A stretch of DNA of 64,000 nt from assembly GCF_041146395.1 (NCBI RefSeq), contig NC_091010.1, positions 45,590,001 through 45,654,000 on the forward strand. Reading direction: 5' to 3'. Of this stretch, positions 23,600-35,324 are shown piece by piece. The first letter of the stretch is position 1, and the number at the start of each line of letters is the position of its first letter. A model generated the notes under the pieces. That model did not search any database and had not been told where the DNA came from. It worked only from the letters and a program-made list of their open reading frames with translations. The position numbers and the translations under genes are program-made. The DNA comes from Eulemur rufifrons (Eukaryota > Chordata > Mammalia > Primates > Lemuridae).

Positions 23600-23795
23600 G
23601 CTTGGCAAATGTCAGCTCAGGTCTCGGTCCCTGGAGTCCCTGGGCAAGTCACATGAGGGCAATGGAGGGGATAATAACACCGACCTCACAGCATCACTGG
23701 GGGACGAAACGAGCAGCACGTAAAGCGCTTACCCAAGTCTCCCATACACGTATGCTCAATGTTACCTGCTGTTACTACACAAGCAACTTCAGCAC
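23600..23795 (+). mobile_element. MIR SINE fragment
   Basis: Sense MIR: 'gtccctgggcaagtcacatg', 'ggataataacaccgacctca' and 'cacgtaaagcgcttacccaa'. Confidence 0.65.
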
Positions 23796-24039
23796 AGCAT
23801 ACGATTTAAGTTTCCAAACCACCGAAATGGCTCAGGACTTGTACATGTGAACTGTTGAGAAATAGGTGGAGGTGGAAGAAAGGTTATTGAATGGGGTTAG
23901 CAGGAGAATCCGAGGCCGGAACTTGTCTACCCTCACCTCTGGGTTTCTTGGAGTGGCTGACAGCCTCCTGCCTGGGTCTCCTGAGGGGCCTGTGGAAACT
24001 GCAATTTTGGGGGCTCTTTGCAGACCTAGAAAGCAGAAG

Positions 24040-24118
24040 CTCAGGCAGGGTTTGGAACTCTGTTTTTAATAAGCTCCACAGGTGATTCTAAGGCAAACTG
24101 AAGTCTGAGAACCACATT
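24040..24118 (+). mobile_element. MER5/MER20-type hAT remnant
   Basis: 'taataagctccacaggtgat' then 'gaagtctgagaaccacattt' is the right end of a Charlie-type element. Confidence 0.5.
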
Positions 24119-25085
24119 TTGTCTGCCAACACCAATCTCCTTGGCAAGCTCTCTGGCCTGTGGGCTCACCGCCAAAGTGACAAGGGGTTCGCCCCCTGCT
24201 GGCCCACCCATGCATCTCTTTGGACCAAGTTTCCTATCAATAAGGTCCCTCCCAGCCCATGACTCTTGGAGAAATGAGGAGCGAGGGAGAGAAGAAAAGG
24301 AAGGTGAGAGGGAACCTGACAGTAGGGCAGAGAGGGGGACCCAGGAAACAGGAGACGACCCAAGCTGGGGACAGAGGGGCAGGTGGCGCACCACTGGGGC
24401 GAGAAAGAGCCAGCGCCAGCCCCTCCACAGTGCAGCCGCGCCGGGTTATTAAAGGGAAGAAGAATGAGACTCTGTATCTCAGTGGAGCAGGGCAGGCGTC
24501 ATCGGCAGACGTTATTAAAATCCTTTCCTCACCAGTGAAAGACACTTATCGCTCTTCATCAGCAAAGCTCTTTCTGAAAAGGAAAGTCAACTTAACAGGT
24601 GGGGACTGTCCTTTCAGTCCTCCCGTGAGAGACCAAGGCTGCCTCCTGTCAGCCCCACACCAGTGCAGGGCCCACAGAGCACCCCCAAAATGATAGGTGA
24701 GGGACTTTGGACCCTCAGTGTCTTGGCACTGTGTGCCTGAGGGCCCTCTCCCGGCCGTGGCAGCAGCAGCTGGGTGCCGCGGGTCCCAGTGATGACTCTC
24801 TGCTGCAGGGGGCCCTGGACCCCCAGGCAAGAGACCATTGGGGTGCAGCGCTGCAGCGGGGCTGCAGGGGGCAGGGCCTGGTCTCCCTGCACCTGCTCCG
24901 GCCCCCTTCCTTCCATCCTTCCTCCCACCAGAGCCACCTCTCCTGCCAAACGCTGAGAGATCTCCCGCTGTGGCAGGAGCGCATTTCTGCACACAGCCCA
25001 GCACTCAGCCCTTGCCAGTCTGGCCCCAAACGCCCCTCCAGGCCCCCCTGCCCTTGCCAGGCTGCAGGTTGGCAGCCTAGTCTCT
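24119..25085. other. Unique sequence, no gene supported
   Basis: GC-rich with long overlapping frames on both strands (24546-25203 minus, 24707-25252 plus) but no domain. The plus frame ends in translated L2. The repeat-free block 24430-24600 has an enhancer-like look and is only a candidate. Confidence 0.45.
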
Positions 25086-25089
25086 CTTC

Positions 25090-25435
25090 TCTGATCTCGC
25101 GCTGCCCTTGCACGCTTCCCTGCATCTGCTTAAGGCGGCTGCTCTGCCTGCAACGCTTCTCCCCTCTTCCCTGCCAGGTGATCCATTTAATGGTCCAGCT
25201 CAAATGTCCCCTCCTCAGGGAAGCCTCCCCTGACCTCTACAGGCAGAACTAATTATTCGCTCCGACGGGCTCCCACAGCAGGCGTGCTACTGTTTTAACA
25301 ACGACACACTGTGTTCTGGTTGGTTGTCATCCCTTGTTTGTATCTCTGTTTCCCCTGATTGCAGGGAGTTCTGGCAGGAAGGGGAGGAGAGCTGTATTCT
25401 CTTCCTCTTTGTATCCCCCCCGAACTAAGCATCGT
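25090..25435 (+). mobile_element. L2 LINE 3' region
   Basis: 'tccagctcaaatgtcccctc' and 'ggaagcctcccctgacctct' are the conserved L2 ORF2 terminus. The 3' UTR follows. Confidence 0.85.
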
Positions 25436-25439
25436 TCTA

Positions 25440-25650
25440 ATAAAAATAATAGCTCACCTGTCCTGAGGGTTTATTCAGCACTCTGGGGGTCCTTGCTACA
25501 CATTGTGTAATCCTCACAATAACCCTTCCAGGTTGCTATGCCCATTTCACAGATGAGGAAACTGAGGCTTGGAGAAGTGAAGTGATCTATCTGTCCAAGG
25601 GCACATGGCTAGTATGTGGCAAAGCAAGAATCAGAAACCAGAACTGTCTG
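25440..25650 (-). mobile_element. MIR SINE fragment
   Basis: 'aataatagctcacctgtcct' then 'acagatgaggaaactgaggc' and 'caagggcacatggctagtat'. Confidence 0.85.
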
Positions 25651-26689
25651 AGCCCAGTAAAGGTTTGTTGACTGAATGAATGAACCCCGAGGCCTGTGGT
25701 GGCATTTAGCTCCTGGGCCAGTGCCATCAGTTCGTCCCTTCCCCATCTATGTGGCTCCGGCTTTCTCTGCCTCCAGGGCAGCACACCACCCACTCTGAGG
25801 TCTTCGGTCCATTTTCTTCTGGACACAGTGAGGAGGACCAAGAGAAATGCCTCTGTCACCTTCCTGAATTACCCTCCAAGACCCCCCTTCTCACTCTCCC
25901 CAGTCCAGCAGCCCCTTCTGGCCCTTCCCTCCCGAGGCCTCGCCAGCCTGTTGTGCAGTCAGCACTCCAGCCTCCTCCTCTCCCGCATCCCAGTTCGCCC
26001 TGTGCCTCCCACCTCTGCCCGAGCCCTGGAAACCGGCACCGGACAAGGTTCCTCTTTCTTCCCCAGGTTTCAGATAACTCTGGTAGCGGAAAGAGCCCTG
26101 GGCCATTGTCATAGCTTCTTCCTACGCTGGGGGATTCAGCAGTCATTCTTCTCTCCCTAAGCCCCAGTTCTCAGGACCAACTCTGATTTTACAAGCACTT
26201 AAGCTTTCTGAGAACAGCAGTGAGTTTTTCTCAACTCTACAGGCACTCAAATCCCTAGTCAAGAGCCATGCACCTAGGTAGATGCGTAGTAAATGGTGAA
26301 AGAATGACCTCTAGGAAAACACCAAGAACATTCCATGAATACTTTCTCAAATATAACACTTCCCATCTTAATATATTCTATCCCTGCATCAATTTCTCGT
26401 TCTTCCATCTGGTTCTAGAAAGGATGGTACTGTGTCTCTTCTCCTCTCTGAACCCAGCCCCTCCGTCTCTACTGAGCCCACCTCCTTGGGCAGCAATTCC
26501 CCAACTGCTCTGACCCCCGGGCCAGGCCGCTGGGCCCCAGGCCCTCCCCTCCATGTGCCCCCAGGGCCCGATACTGAGTGGACATTGAATTGTCTCATTT
26601 CTGCTTTCATTTAACAAAAGGTAACCGAACACCAACCACATGCTGGGACCTGCAACAGAAAGGAAGTATGGTGCAGGGCCCCCCAGTGG
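25651..26689. other. No gene supported
   Basis: Pyrimidine-rich plus strand gives proline- and serine-rich frames (25696-26160, 25749-26114) without a domain. Short L2 traces lie near 26230-26300 and 26600-26650. Confidence 0.4.
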
Positions 26690-26802
26690 GACAAATCACA
26701 CCGTCTGTTTTGTTCACTGTCGATTCCTTAGTGTCTAGAACAGTGCCTGGCACATAATAGGAGTTCAGTAAGTATTTGTTGGGTGAATAAATGAATGAAT
26801 GG
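26690..26802 (+). mobile_element. L2 LINE 3' end
   Basis: 'tgttttgttcactgtcgatt' and 'acagtgcctggcacataata', then 'gggtgaataaatgaatgaat'. Confidence 0.85.
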
Positions 26803-27404
26803 CCATTGTGTTTACTGCACTTTTCTGTCCATTCCAGACATGTTTACCTAATATCACTGTCTCTCAACCTCTTTTCCTCCAGGGACCTCTATCCACCCAC
26901 CCCCTTAACTATCCCTTCAGTTTGCCTCATCGGCCCCAAGACCCCTGGTTTTGTAACGGCACTCCCAGGAGCCCAAAGCTCCCACTCATTCACTTCCATT
27001 AGCACAACTCTCCACCTCCCTTGGGGTCTGCAGTCTCTCCCATCCTCCCAGTTTCCAGGGTCCCATTAGCTATTCTGTCCCTGCTCCCCTCCCCATGAAG
27101 CTTGCAATATCATAAGCCATTTCAGCAAAGAACGTGGTCATCTCTTGGTGACCCCTGCCTTCATGACTCACTGCCTTAACTGTCTTTGGCTCTGAATGTC
27201 CCCCACTCTTCCTTTCTTTCCCTGCAAAGGGAGCCGGCTGAGCGTCCTGCAGATCAGCATTCCTACAAATGCGTGCTGACTGGCTTAGCTGCTTGCCAAC
27301 TCTTTAAAAAATGTGTATTTAAACAATTTTCTAAAGGGGAAAAAAATCTCTTCACCTCCTCACACCAACGATTTACACAATTCAGTGACCTTTTATAAAC
27401 CATG
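26803..27404. other. No gene or clear repeat
   Basis: Pyrimidine-rich at first, then AT-rich. Possible L2 traces, too weak to call. Confidence 0.35.
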
Positions 27405-27830
27405 CCATTGTATAAGCATCATTTTGCAGGATAGAAATCAACTTAGCCATCCTATTTCATACTCTACCTTGTTCACCTAACATTTTTCTGTATACATTTT
27501 CTCATATATTGACAGAGTACTCATATTTATCATTCGTAATGATTATATAATATTCCATCATATTAATGTTCCAGAATCCGCTTTACCATTCCCCAATCAT
27601 GGAGCATTTGGGTGTCTTCCAGGATTTTCCCTATTATGAACAGGGTAGCAATAAACATCTTTTTGCAAATAGCTTATATTAATATTTCCTTTTCAGTTAT
27701 TTTCATGGTATATATTCCCAGAAGAGGGATTATTGGGTCAAAGGCTAGAAACACTTTTATGGCTTTTGTTGTAAGGTGCCAGGCTGCTCTTGGAAAGACT
27801 ATACTAATTTGCAATTCTCCAGTCTTCTTA
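27405..27830 (-). mobile_element. Old L1-like fragment, antisense
   Basis: 'taatattccatcatattaat', 'gggtgtcttccaggattttc', 'gaacagggtagcaataaaca' and 'agagggattattgggtcaaa' are the antisense of old L1 late ORF2/3' UTR text. Confidence 0.65.
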
Positions 27831-27959
27831 TTCATGTTTTCTAGCCTCCTAATGAATCCCCCAGGGGCTGTTCCAAATCTTCTGGGCCTGCTTGGGGCAA
27901 CCAGCAACTCTCAGCTTCCAGAATTGATTTTACTGAGAAAGTTATAGGCACGTCCCTGA

Positions 27960-29995
27960 GTTTCCTCAATTCCCTTTCACATCAACATTTCTGTTTTCAC
28001 CCTGGCTCCCCTCCTAGGCTGATCTCTGGGGAAGAGGGGTCCAATGTGCTCTCCAAACAAACCTCCCTGCCTACATATTTGACCTCACTCTCTCCTCAAC
28101 GCCATGCCGCCGTGGTTATCCCACTCTTTTCGTATCACCCATCTCTCCCCTCTTCTTCTGCCCTCTCACCTCAGCCTGCAAATACCCACAAGTCTCCCTG
28201 CTAAAAGCGACTGGTGACGTCTCCTTCTCCCTCTGAACTGCTCTCTTCTTCCATCATTGTCCATCTTTCTGAAACAAGAGTCTACACTTCACCTTGTCAT
28301 CTTCCAGTTCCTTCTCAACCTTATGCTCTCTTTCACTGACGACCAACACCCAACTAAAGCTGTCATCTCAAGGCCACCAATAATTTTCTTAATCATCCAA
28401 ACAAATGACCCTTTATCAGTTATCATCGTCCCTGTGGCCTTGTTGGTTATTGTGTCTTCATGGAAATATTTTCCCACCTAGGGTTCCAGGCAGTGCAATT
28501 TCCTTAGAGTCCCTCCCAATATCGTACCTCTATAAGAATCTGGTTAGGGACTATTTAGTGAACTGTAACTGATCTCTAGCGCCCAATTGTGGAGCCGCCA
28601 GGAGAACTGGGTGGAGCGGATCCTAGCGGTGAGCTGTGACCGTGCTAAGTCCATTAGTATAAACCCATTCCTCCCACCATAGTGGTGGCTCAGGGAAAAC
28701 CGGACCAGAGCCGTAGTAACCATGTGACATGTACATGTGACCTTTAGTAAGCCAATTAGAGCAAAGCTCAAGGCTTTTGTTTGATAGTTGAGGGAAACTA
28801 GTTCTTTCTCTCCTCTTGGGTATAAATGACAAAGCATGTGAACCTAATTGCTCCTGGCTACCATTTTACAACCTTGAGGGAATCCAGCATGAAAATGAAG
28901 CCAAAACACAGAACAAAGCAGAGTTTAGAGAAGTGAAGCATAATTGATCCAGATCGCCAACTGACCCATGCCTGAAGCCCACTCCACTGGATTTTTCAGT
29001 TACATGAGCCAATAAATTCCTTGCTTTATTTCAACCATAATGTGCAGGGATTTCCGTTACTTGCAATTCGAACACATAACCATTATAACCCTCTTCACTC
29101 ATCGCTTCTACCCATTCCAACAGCTTCCATGATCACATCTGTGATTCCTCTGTACCCCTAGCTAACATGTGTCTCCTCACCTTCAATGCCAGCGCTGCTA
29201 GCTTTTTGCTGAGTGCCTGTACTTGGATGGTTTATGAAACTTTAATCTTAACATGTTTCACACCAAAATTTTTGCCATCACCACCCAAGCCAAATCAACC
29301 TCACTTCCCAACTTCCCTATATCTGATTATTCAGTCACCCAAGTTTGAAACTTCTGAGTTAGCCACATCCTTCTCTCCTTTAGACCCTTCAGCCACTCAG
29401 CTGCTGTGACCTCACACCTCTGCCTCTGGTGCATCCTCATCTTCCTTACCTGTCTCTCCAACTGGCCATCCTCCCAGCCGGTCTGCCTGCCTCCCAGCTC
29501 TCCCAGCTTCTGATCACCCTATACAACACCCTTCTCAGAAACATCTTTCTGAAACATCAGACCAGTCAAACATTTTTAATGATTTCTCAGTAGGTTTTAG
29601 ATTTGGCTCCAACTTTCCATTCTAAATCTAAGTCCTCCACCACAAGGTCTTTCCATTATCTTTCTGGTTTTATAATCCCATTACCCTCTCCCTGGGGCCC
29701 AAGCTGCAGCCAAACTGAACTACTGACCAGTTCTTCCACACCTTGCTGCCACCTGGACCAACTTCCCTTCACATTTCACCTGTTAAAATTCTACTCATCC
29801 TTCATGACCCATCTCAAAACCATCTCCATAAAGCATACTCTGATTTCCCCAAATAAGTATTTCCTTTTTTGAGCCCTATAATGTGTCACTCCCGTGTCAC
29901 TCATCAGAACAGAAAAGCTAACTTTTATGTTTGTATCCCCTAAGCACAAATCATAGGCCTTGAAAATGGTAGGTGCTCATTAAATACTCATTCAA
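27960..29995 (+). mobile_element. Long L2 LINE copy, interrupted
   Basis: Left part (27960-28490) carries the reverse-transcriptase region, for example 'tcaaggccaccaataatttt'. The right part (29090-29995) carries the ORF2 C-terminus and ends with 'tgaaaatggtaggtgctcat' at about 29961-29980. An unrelated repeat (28500-29085) sits between. No functional frame remains. Confidence 0.65.
28500..29085 (+). repeat. Old interspersed repeat inside L2
   Basis: Contains 'catgcctgaagcccactcca', 'gttacatgagccaataaatt' and 'tttccgttacttgcaattcg'. Same family as 19330-19830. It interrupts the L2 and is therefore younger than it. Confidence 0.5.
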
Positions 29996-29999
29996 TTAG

Positions 30000-30329
30000 C
30001 CTGAATCAAGGGCAAACTTATGAAGAGATGCCACAAGATGGCAGCTGAGAAGAGTCTTATTCTTTTATCTGCAGATTCACTAGAACCTCCCTCTCTTTAT
30101 TTTTTGCTTTTCATAAGCGGCAACCAGGGATTCACTAAGTCAACAAATATTTATTTAGTGCTAACTATGTGTAAGTTAACACTGGAATCTGAGAGAAGCT
30201 ATTTGAAATCTTATACCCTTGGATGACTCAGAGCTATGGTTCCCAGAGCATGGTCCATGTGGATATTCCTACAATACCAATGTCAATATTTAGGCAAACT
30301 CTGGGCTGTGTACCAATCAAGGCCAGTGG
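30000..30329. other. No gene; short L2 trace
   Basis: 30130-30185 reads as an antisense L2 tail (caacaaatatttatttagtg). The rest is not recognised. Confidence 0.4.
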
Positions 30330-30680
30330 GGAAAAAAGCAACGGACCAAGGGTCCACAGGCCTGGATCTTTCACTATGTAGCTGTGTGGCCTCAAACAAG
30401 TCTTAACCTCTCTGGGACGCCATTGCTTCTTTACCTGTGAAACAACTAGGTTAGGCTGCAGTGTTTCTCAAAGTGTGGTCCTCAGAACACTTGCAGCAAG
30501 GTCTTGCTTTGAGTGGCTTCAAAGCATGCAAATTCCCAGGACTCCAACCAGTGCTGTTGAAAATGAATCTCTGGGGCCTAGAGGGTCTGCAGTTGAGCAA
30601 ACTCCCAAAGTGTATTAATCCCACTGAAGTTAAAAACCTCTAGAATTTTATAATTACAAGGTTCCTTCTGTAAGACGTGG
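30330..30680 (+). mobile_element. MIR3-type SINE split by a hAT element
   Basis: Left part 'tgtgtggcctcaaacaagtc', 'ttacctgtgaaacaactagg'. Right part after the insertion is 'aggttccttctgtaag'. This is the MIR3 order with an insertion in the middle. Confidence 0.55.
30459..30642 (+). mobile_element. MER20-like hAT element
   Basis: Starts 'cagtgtttctcaaagtgtgg' and has 'gaatctctggggcctagagg' inside, which fits MER20. The right end is degraded. Confidence 0.65.
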
Positions 30681-30849
30681 GGGTTACTGGATCAAGTAAT
30701 AATTTGAGTTATTTTGAAGTGACAAGTAAGAGTAGATGAGTGAATAATCCAGAGGATGTGTTGCCCTAAGAGAGCATCTCTGGAGAGGAAGGTTAGAAGC
30801 TTCCAGTCCATGGCCTGCACCTCAGGACGAGGCTGCGGCTGCAGGCCTC

Positions 30850-31035
30850 TTTCTCATCCCTCCCTGCCTCTCTCCCTTTCTTTTCTCTTTTTCCTTTCTT
30901 CCCTTTCCTCTACTCTTCTCCCCTCTCCTCCCCTCCCTCCCTCCCTGATTTCTTCCCTTCTTCTTTCCTTTTTTCCTCTCTCTCTCTCTTTCTTTCTCTT
31001 CCTTCCTTCCCTCCCCCTTCCTTTTCTTGTTCATT
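30850..31035. repeat. Homopyrimidine tract, about 185 bp
   Basis: Almost only C and T on the plus strand, with mirror-symmetric TCCC/TTCC blocks and a (TC)n run near 30979-30989. The minus-strand frame over it (30822-31043) encodes only K/R/E/G low complexity and is not a gene. Confidence 0.9.
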
Positions 31036-31089
31036 CCTTCCAAAATCCTACAGGTGTATCATCATCAGCACATGTATACACACTTACCT

Positions 31090-31330
31090 GATACACTTTT
31101 CTTCCGTGAAGTCTCTCTGGCTCCTTCATTCAGTTGTAAACATTTCCTGCTTAGAACTCTCACAGCACTTTGAACTTCCCTTGTGCCATTAATCATACTT
31201 TGCCATGAAATATTTCTAGATCTACTCTATTGTATGCCCCTAGGAAAAAGGCTATTTTATTCATCTTTATGTCCCTCCTTCTGCAGCGCCTAGTGTGGTG
31301 CCTGGCACATGTTGATAATATTTTACATTT
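31090..31330 (+). mobile_element. L2 LINE 3' region
   Basis: 'ctcacagcactttgaacttc', 'attcatctttatgtccctcc' and 'tgtggtgcctggcacatgtt'. Confidence 0.75.
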
Positions 31331-31479
31331 ATGTCGTGTATACTAGTTTAAGAATTATTGTCACAAATGTTAGTGAATAGCAGACACCAAATAAGTATTT
31401 TCTGAACGGATCAAGGTACGAATTCTGGTCTTTTCCTTATCGTATTCTTAAGCTTGTCTTATCTCCTGTCTGGGAGGCA

Positions 31480-31690
31480 GGATGGCGCAGTGGCATGGAC
31501 ACTTACCTTGGAGATAGAGGCCTCAAGTTGAAGCCTTGTTCTACCTCTTGAGAGCTGGGTGGTCCTGGGCATGTTGTTTAACCTCTCTGAACTATAATTT
31601 CATCTATAAAGTAGAAAAAACAATAGCTTCTTTTTAGGTTCGTGCTAATTAATTGCAATTACTTGTGAAAACATCTGGCATACAGGAAAA
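31480..31690 (+). mobile_element. MIR SINE
   Basis: 'ctgggcatgttgtttaacct' and 'gaactataatttcatctata' follow the sense MIR core. Confidence 0.7.
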
Positions 31691-31924
31691 AATTTAAAAA
31701 TACTCTTGAAATGAAATTCTTCCCTTCCCCCAACCCTACACCTCCATTAGAATGTCCCTTAAGGATAAACACTGGCTTTTCTAATTCTTTCTCTCCATAT
31801 TTTTATGCTGTGTCTTGGTGCACTGCATACAAAGACGTGCAGAATACATTTTGTGTACTCTGAAAAATAGTCAATGTCATAAGGTGAAACACATATGGAA
31901 AACATTCGCACTGAAATGAATGAC

Positions 31925-32270
31925 TGTATTTGCCAGGATTCTTTATTGCAAGGTCCATACACCCAATTCAAACAAGATTAAGGGAAAAAAAGAATTTATT
32001 GACTTTTATAATTGAGAAGTTCTAGAGTAGATCTGGCTTTCAGCACAGCGACATCCAGGGTTAAAACACTGACAGGAGGATGCTGTCTCTTAGTCTCCAG
32101 CTCTGGAGTTTATCCCGTTGTCACCTGTTTAGCACCATTGGTTTGTTGTCTGGACTGGCCTCTGCTAGCAGAGCTCACAGAATCAGACTCTCAGACGAAA
32201 GGACTTGTAAAGCCAGCTCCTGTCAGAAGCTTGTGCACAGTTCTAGAGAATGGTGCAAGGGCAAGATCAG
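31925..32270 (-). repeat. Old interspersed repeat, family not named
   Basis: 'cacccaattcaaacaagatt' and 'aaagaatttattgactttta', then 'gtagatctggctttcagcac'. Same pattern as 5385-5760. Confidence 0.5.
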
Positions 32271-32284
32271 GGATTTTTATTATT

Positions 32285-32800
32285 GGTTGTTTATTTTTGT
32301 ATTTGTGATTTTAAAAGTTTCTTTACTTATGGAAAAATACATACAGCATAAAACTTACCTTTTGAACCATTTAAGCACACAGTTCAATAGTGCTAAGTAT
32401 ATTCACATTGTTGTGCAGCGAATCTTCAGAACGTTTTGCATCTTGCAAAACTGAAACTGTCCCCATTAAACAGCTCTCCGTTATTCCCTTTCCCCAGCCC
32501 CTGGCGGCCGTCATTCTGCTTTCTGTCTCGGTGGATTTGACTACTCTAGGTATCGCATATAAATGGAATCATACAGTGTTTGTCCTTTTGTGATTGGCTT
32601 ATTTCGCTTAGCATAACGTCCTCAAAGTTCATCCATGTTGTAGCAGGTGTCAGAATTTCCTTCCTTTTTAAGGCTGAATAATACACCATCGTATGTGTAC
32701 ACCATGTTTTGTGTCTCTGTTCATCTGTCGTTGGATACTTAAGTTGCTTCCACCTTTTGGCTATTGTGAATAATGGTGCTATAAGCATATGGGGAAGATC
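32285..32800 (-). mobile_element. 5'-truncated L1, antisense
   Basis: Carries the 3' UTR (32285-32545, for example 'cccagcccctggcggccgtc') and the end of ORF2 (32549-32797). The break at about 32800 joins non-L1 sequence, the usual 5' truncation of L1. Confidence 0.8.
32549..32797 (-). pseudogene. L1 ORF2 carboxyl-terminal remnant
   Basis: About 80 residues remain in one frame. They include LFTIAKRWKQLKYPTTDE, YYSALKRKEI and ATTWMNFEDVMLSE, which match the end of L1 ORF2p. The reading frame continues upstream to 33007 only because the neighbouring non-L1 DNA happens to be open. Endonuclease and reverse transcriptase are absent, so it is a fossil. Confidence 0.85.
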
Positions 32801-34192
32801 AGTTTTGAGGGCCGGAGCCCGCGTATCTGGAGTTCTGCCAAATTTAGATGAGGTAGGGCCGGGGTAGGACCCTGAACAGCAAGCCCTGAGCTCCGAGGGG
32901 CAGCACAAGGGCTCAGGGCGCCCTCTGCTGGGGTAGGCTGTGGTTAGAGGAAGGGACCGTTTCCTGGGCCTGAAGAAGTATCCAGGTATGAGGGAGAGAA
33001 ATGCCAAACTTTATCTGCCTCACCATTTGTCCAGCGCTGGCCCTGATTTCACACTTTGTTGACCAATCTTAGGAACTTGTCAGGTCGTTAGGGGTGACTT
33101 TCAAACTGTAACATTGTACTCGCTACTTTAGCAGAGGTCTTCACTCATTCGAGAAACTCCTCCCTCAGCAGAGCACCGCCAGCAGCTCCCCAGCCCCATC
33201 CCTCCCACCCTCCTCCACCATCTCCCAGCCTCGGTTGCACCTTTCTGCGCCAGCATTGCCCATCCTGGACTTGCTGATTGGTCTGTTCATCTGTTGTCCA
33301 CACCAGGCTGAGGTGAGGAGCCAGCCCTCTCTGAGTGCCCAGCGCTGAGGAGGTGGCTGTCCAGGGCAGCTTTGTTTGAAGGTGGGAAATGACGGTGACA
33401 CAGAGCAAATGGCGGGCTGGTCGCTGGTCCCCAGCACAAGACGTCTGTTAGCTGGAGGCTGAGCCAAACAGAAGCAGAGTGCCTGGGGAACTTTGAAATG
33501 GCCACCGAAGACAAGGGAATTGCTTGTTGGAACTAGGCAACCCAGGAGCAGGTTTCACGGTGCGGTAGATCAATACTGTTCCTTCCAAGGAAACAAACAG
33601 AATCAATGCCGGCTGCCCTAGGTCTCTGAGCAGATCTGAAAGCCACGGGGCCCATGGGTGGAGGCTCCACACTGATTTTGTAGAATATGATGATGTGTAC
33701 CTGTTTGGAAGACCAGGAGACACTTTATTGAATCTCATGCCAACAACTGGACCTGGGCCACCAGAGGCCCAATATTCAATCATATTGCAACAGAGGAGCA
33801 TGCAGTGGGGAGTTGAAAGAGTGCGTAGGTAGTGGGAATGGCGTTCTTGTTGCCATTCTCTACTCCTCTACCCACAGCAGACATGGCTTATGGATATCCA
33901 CGTGCTCGCTGAGCACGGATGCAGCCTCAAAGTGTTCTCACTGCTGTTCCAGGTAGCCGCTACCGAACAGTCATGGCTGGTGTTCAACGTGAAGGTTTTT
34001 GCTTTCCTGATCTAATGCAATCTAACACCATTCCAGTAGGACTCCCTTCTCTGGCTTTCTGGAGAGCTGCGCTAGAGGCTTTGTGAGCCCGTTTTTGTTG
34101 CTGAATGGCTCAAATTGTTAAACCTCCAATTTTATTAAAATGCAGTGTGTTCCTACCACAGGAAAGCTCCTGGGCTAAGGCGTGGAGAAGGT
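32801..34192. other. No gene or recognised repeat
   Basis: Partly GC-rich unique sequence. Minus-strand frames at 33145-33514 and 33448-33801 overlap each other and have no domain. Confidence 0.4.
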
Positions 34193-34648
34193 ACTTCCTT
34201 AGGCAGGACAGAAATCTTTCTCTTTGTAATTTCTTCTCATGGGTCCTAATCCTGCTTTCTAGACAGCATATAATAAGGTTCTCCCTATGCCATGGGACAG
34301 CCCTTCAAACACTTGAAGATGCCATTGTGCTTTCTACCCCTCCAACCCCACCCCACCCCTACCCAATTTTTATTTTTTCTAGAGGAAATCTTCTAAGTGC
34401 CTCCAGCTATTTCTTCTAGTGTTGGGTTTTCTGATCCTCACTCTCTGGTTAGCCTCCTGTGATCATCATGCCCCAGTGTGTCTACATTCCTCTCAAATGG
34501 TGGTGCCCAGAGTGTACATAGTACTTCATCTTGATCTCACTAGTTCAGAGTACAAGCCAGCATGCACAGCGACATTCAGGCGAGTCTTGAAAGGTGAAAA
34601 GGAGTTTTACCCAGTTGACAAAGCACTTCCTTAGGCAGGACAGAAATC
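34193..34648. repeat. Exact 24-bp direct repeat around 408 bp
   Basis: The 24 bases at 34193-34216 (starting acttccttaggc, ending gacagaaatc) recur without a change at 34625-34648. The interval is old-looking and lacks an A-tail, so a plain retroposon insertion does not explain it. Confidence 0.9.
34280..34600. mobile_element. Ancient CR1/L3-like LINE fragment
   Basis: 'tggtggtgcccagagtgtac', 'atagtacttcatcttgatct' and 'agttcagagtacaagccagc' resemble the widely shared CR1/L3 3' region. Strongly diverged. Confidence 0.45.
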
Positions 34649-34929
34649 AAGGCATTTCGAATCAGGGAGAAGTCTGTGAAAAGTGACCATGGCTGGTTTG
34701 GGGTGGATTATGCAAACTCTTATATGAACCAAGTCCTATAATTTTTCATGACTTAAACATTATTCTTAGAATTATAAAATCTCAGAGTTACAAAGATCCT
34801 TAAAAGGTACAACCATCTGTCTGATGATTAAATCTCCAGGCTACAACATTTCTCGAAAGAGATTGGGGGTTTTGAATGTCTTCTGTAGCAACTAGGACCT
34901 TTGTTTTTTGAAGGCAGGCCATTCAGTTT

Positions 34930-35246
34930 GTTTGTTTGTTTGTTTGTGTGTTTGTTCTGAGACATGGTCTCACTCTATCACTGGGCTAGAGTACATGCAG
35001 TGGCATCATCATAGCTCACAACAACCTCAAACTCCTGCGCTCAAGAGATCCTCCTATGTCAGCCTCTGGAGTAGTCCCAGGCACGCATAACCACACCCGG
35101 CTGGTTTTCCGGGTTTTTTGGATGGGGGGATAGAGACGGCGTCTCACTCTTGCTCAGGCTGGTCTCGAAATCCTGGCCTCAAGTGGTCCTCCTGCTTCGG
35201 CCTCCCAAAATGCTAGGATTACAGGTGTGAGTCACTGTGCCTGGAT
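34930..35246 (-). mobile_element. Alu dimer (older)
   Basis: Antisense Alu with a TTTG-repeat tail (34928-34955). 11-bp target duplication: ccattcagttt (34919-34929) and ccattcggttt (35247-35257), one difference. Confidence 0.9.
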
Positions 35247-35324
35247 CCATTCGGTTTTTTGACTGCTCTGATTAAAAGTTCCCCTTTTTCAGCTGAAACG
35301 TGTGTCATTGAAATGTTAGTCATT

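Noticed and set aside
24546..25252. Overlapping 126-181 codon frames on both strands
   Set aside because: Same GC-rich DNA read on both strands. The plus frame runs into L2 and there is no domain or splice support.
30822..31043. Lys/Arg/Glu-rich 73-codon frame
   Set aside because: Pure translation of the homopurine strand of a simple repeat.
32798..33007. Amino-terminal extension of the L1 ORF2 remnant as a chimeric gene
   Set aside because: The added residues come from flanking non-L1 DNA that happens to be open. No promoter or splice signals.
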